Source of the DNA: Verrucomicrobiota bacterium
GTDB lineage: Bacteria; Verrucomicrobiota; Verrucomicrobiia; Verrucomicrobiales; DEV007
Direction: 5' to 3'
Length of the DNA: 50,152 bases
Assembly (NCBI GenBank): GCA_024277195.1
Contig: JAJRVS010000195.1
Coordinates: 1 to 50,152, forward strand
Translations under genes and position numbers: made by a program
Part shown: positions 48,180 through 50,152 of the stretch, in pieces
How positions within the stretch are numbered: position 1 is the first letter of the stretch
Layout of the letters: each line of letters begins with the position of its first letter
The notes under the pieces: generated by a model
What the model was told of the DNA's origin: nothing
The model's input: only the letters and a program-made list of their open reading frames with translations
Databases searched by the model: none

Positions 48180-50152
48180 ATGATACAATCTATTCGTAAT
48201 AAAATGATGCTGTTCATCGCGGTCCCTACCGTCGCGATATATATTGGGGTGATGGTGTGGATCATGGTGTTTTCGAAAGGGCAGGCCCATCGTTTTCATC
48301 ATCAGGAAATGAAAGACCGGGCGGAAACGGCGGCATCGAGGTTTGATGATTATATCTCAAAAGTTGCGAGAGTGAGCGAAATCACCGCAGGTTTTGTCTC
48401 CCGAGTGCCGGATCTTTCAGATGAGCAGGTGTTTGGCATGGTCGAAGATCTGGTGTCGGAGAGTAGTCGGATTTACGGGTCAGGGCTGGCTTTTGAACCG
48501 GGGACTTTGAAGCCCGATGGTGTTTTGTTCAGCCCTTATGCTTACCGAGTGGACGGCAAGGTGGTGAGTAAGAACATCAGCAGGGAGGTGTATGACTGGT
48601 ACGGAGATGAAAAATGGCAGTGGTGGCATTTGCCCAAAAAGTTAGGCAAAGGGGTGTGGACCGAGCCTTATTTTGACAAGGGCGCAGGAGATGTGTTGAT
48701 GATAACTTATTCAACTCCTTTTTATAAGGGCGGTAAATTTTATGGAGTGGCCACAGCGGATATTGATTTGGAAACGCTGTATGAAAATGTAGGGCATGAA
48801 ATTGCCGGTAAGCGTACGTTTTACATATTATCCAAGGATGGGCGTTTTGTGTTTTCGCCGCATACAGAAGAGATCATGAGTAAGAGTGCGTTTGAAGTGC
48901 TGGAGAGTGAAGGTCATCCTGAGCTTGCTGACGAACTTCAGCAAATGCTGCTTGGGAAAAGTGGAGTGGTGACGGTGGGGGCTTTGTTTGAGCGTGAGCG
49001 CCACATGTATGCTTATGCCCCGATCCCTTCGACGGATTGGACCTTTGTTGCTTATATGCCCGAGTCCGAGGCTTTGGCGGGTTTTCGTCAGAATATGGTG
49101 TATGTGGTGAGTGCCTTTGTGGCCGCTTTGTTGTTGATTCTTACCACGATATGGATTGTTTCAAAACGCCTCACCCAGCCGATTGAAAAACTTCGAGATA
49201 CGGTGTTGCAGGTGGCGGACGGGGACTTGGATGCTCAAGTGGACGGTAATTTTGCCAATGATGAAATTGGTGATTTGGAGAAAAATTTCAATCGTATGAC
49301 TGCTGAGCTGAAGGGGCAGGTGTTGCGCCTCGCTCGTGAGGAAGCCGGGCGTGAGGAAGCCGAGGAGGAGAGTCGGGCTAATAGTGATTTTTTATCTCAC
49401 ATGAGCCACGAGTTGCGCACCCCGCTGAATGGGATACTTGGTTATGCGCAGATTTTGCAAAGGGATAAAGATCTGCCAAAGAGGCAACGTGGCAGTGTGG
49501 ATTCGATTATCAATTGTGGGGATCACTTGTTGTCTCTGATCAATGATGTTCTGGATTTATCAAAAAGCAAAGCGGGTCATCTTGAATTGGATTTGGCTCC
49601 CTGCGATTTAAAAAAGCTCACCACAGAGGTGGGCGATATTGTGGGGCAGCGAGCTCGCAGCAAGCGGGTAGAGTTCTCCGTGGAGCTTTCAGCAGAAGTT
49701 CCACGCACGATTATTTCTGATGCGGCCAAGATTCGCCAGATACTGGTGAATTTGTTGGGCAATGCAGTTAAGTTCACTGCAAGGGGTAGTGTGAAATTAC
49801 GTGTATTTAAGTCTGCGCAGGGTTTGCTGCAATTCGATGTTACGGATACTGGGGTGGGGATGAGCAAGCAGGAGATCGGACAGATCTTTGACCCTTTCAA
49901 ACAGGTGAAAGCGGGCAAGGCTGCCGGGGGCACAGGATTGGGCTTGGCAATCACTGAAAGATTGGTGACACTGTTGGGAGGAAAGGTCAGTGTGGTGAGC
50001 CAAGTAGGCGAGGGCAGCACCTTTAGTGTGGTGATCCCCTTGCAGCTTGCGCCCGAAGAAGAGTTGGCTCGACTAGAAGCGGAGAGTGACAGGAATCGCC
50101 AAGTGTCGAGATTGGCGCCGGGGCAAAAAGCGACTATTCTGGTCGCGGATGA
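48180..50152 (+). CDS. Hybrid sensor histidine kinase with periplasmic Cache domain (3 prime end cut)
   Basis: Open from the ATG at 48180 to the window end, 657 codons. Residues 10-33 form the first membrane helix; the periplasmic part (about 40-300) looks like a dCACHE sensor, with RFDDYISKVARVSEIT, FSPYAYRVDGK, MITYSTPFYKGGKFYGVATA and IPSTDWTFVAYMP. The second helix is at about 306-328, then HAMP (330-382, LTQPIEKLRDTVLQVADGDL). HisKA has the phospho-acceptor His410 in SHMSHELRTPLNG; the ATPase domain has NLLGNAVKFT, DTGVGMSKQE and GGTGLGLAI. The last residues, KATILVAD, look like the start of a receiver domain, hence hybrid. It probably controls the cyclase gene 16 bases upstream. Confidence 0.93.
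   Translation, partial: MIQSIRNKMMLFIAVPTVAIYIGVMVWIMVFSKGQAHRFHHQEMKDRAETAASRFDDYISKVARVSEITAGFVSRVPDLSDEQVFGMVEDLVSESSRIYGSGLAFEPGTLKPDGVLFSPYAYRVDGKVVSKNISREVYDWYGDEKWQWWHLPKKLGKGVWTEPYFDKGAGDVLMITYSTPFYKGGKFYGVATADIDLETLYENVGHEIAGKRTFYILSKDGRFVFSPHTEEIMSKSAFEVLESEGHPELADELQQMLLGKSGVVTVGALFERERHMYAYAPIPSTDWTFVAYMPESEALAGFRQNMVYVVSAFVAALLLILTTIWIVSKRLTQPIEKLRDTVLQVADGDLDAQVDGNFANDEIGDLEKNFNRMTAELKGQVLRLAREEAGREEAEEESRANSDFLSHMSHELRTPLNGILGYAQILQRDKDLPKRQRGSVDSIINCGDHLLSLINDVLDLSKSKAGHLELDLAPCDLKKLTTEVGDIVGQRARSKRVEFSVELSAEVPRTIISDAAKIRQILVNLLGNAVKFTARGSVKLRVFKSAQGLLQFDVTDTGVGMSKQEIGQIFDPFKQVKAGKAAGGTGLGLAITERLVTLLGGKVSVVSQVGEGSTFSVVIPLQLAPEEELARLEAESDRNRQVSRLAPGQKATILVAD

Noticed and set aside
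1-50152. tRNA, rRNA or tmRNA genes
   Set aside because: Gaps between genes were read for TTCRANNC-type and cloverleaf patterns; GGTTCGACC near 1938 is the terminator loop, and nothing else fits.

Overview
The window reads as a stretch of chromosome from a Gram-negative bacterium of the Verrucomicrobiota type. This is inferred from the mix of genes, not from a marker: a type III glutamine synthetase, an SGNH esterase fused to a DUF1080 domain, a GYF-RDD membrane protein, a PAS-AraC regulator, a Hint-domain lipoprotein, a stand-alone prepilin-like protein, a PQQ-type beta-propeller and degenerate CAC(T/G)GAT repeats between genes. Signal peptides, lipoboxes and a Lol-type permease show a two-membrane envelope. 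Genes are dense and lie on both strands. I saw no rRNA, tRNA or CRISPR array.

Layout. 1-6020: end of glgB, a prepilin-like gene, xseA, an enoyl-reductase-like MDR gene, a complete AbrB/PIN toxin-antitoxin pair and a small kinase-like gene. 6030-8346: glnN (glutamine synthetase III) behind a well-spaced sigma-54 promoter and ahead of a strong terminator. 8401-12680: fxsA, an O-methyltransferase, an SGNH-DUF1080 secreted enzyme, a Hint lipoprotein and an unknown protein. 12878-17827: a minus-strand run of sugar-metabolism genes (aldose-isomerase-like TIM barrel, SDR, a secreted NlpC/CHAP-like protein, Zn-type dehydrogenase, hexulose/ketogulonate-phosphate-type synthase or decarboxylase) facing a divergent PAS-AraC regulator. 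17858-22292: DEDD exonuclease, a GH57 protein whose two catalytic residues look exchanged, GYF-RDD protein, LolC/E permease. 22408-25267: adk, fmt and a REP-type tyrosine transposase. 25273-31025: gluQ, galU with a glucuronokinase-like GHMP kinase, a PQQ-propeller protein and purB. 31064-36264: a small unknown protein, a lidless Hsp70 and a 1044-residue FHA coiled-coil protein with six 107-residue repeats. 36531-42833: cysS-hemB, a HAD phosphatase, two DUF4136 lipoproteins, ndpA and engB. 42843-43582: an orphan RHH antitoxin with a perfect 26-bp dyad at its start, then a decayed CPBP protease. 43589-46984: a four-gene operon, hdeD - zinc-binding lipoprotein - ABC ATPase - FtsX-like permease, each joined by a 4-bp overlap. 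47081-50152: a response regulator-adenylate cyclase followed by a hybrid histidine kinase cut by the window end.

Best candidates for something new: the FHA / lidless Hsp70 / small-protein locus; the hdeD-linked metal-binding MacB-like operon; the GH57 homologue with exchanged Glu and Asp at its active site; the orphan antitoxin with its 26-bp dyad; the Hint lipoprotein; and a 97-bp inverted-repeat element related to a second copy 8 kb away. Start codons were often moved inward from the longest frame, to where family similarity or a signal peptide begins. All family calls are from reading the sequence; no database was searched.
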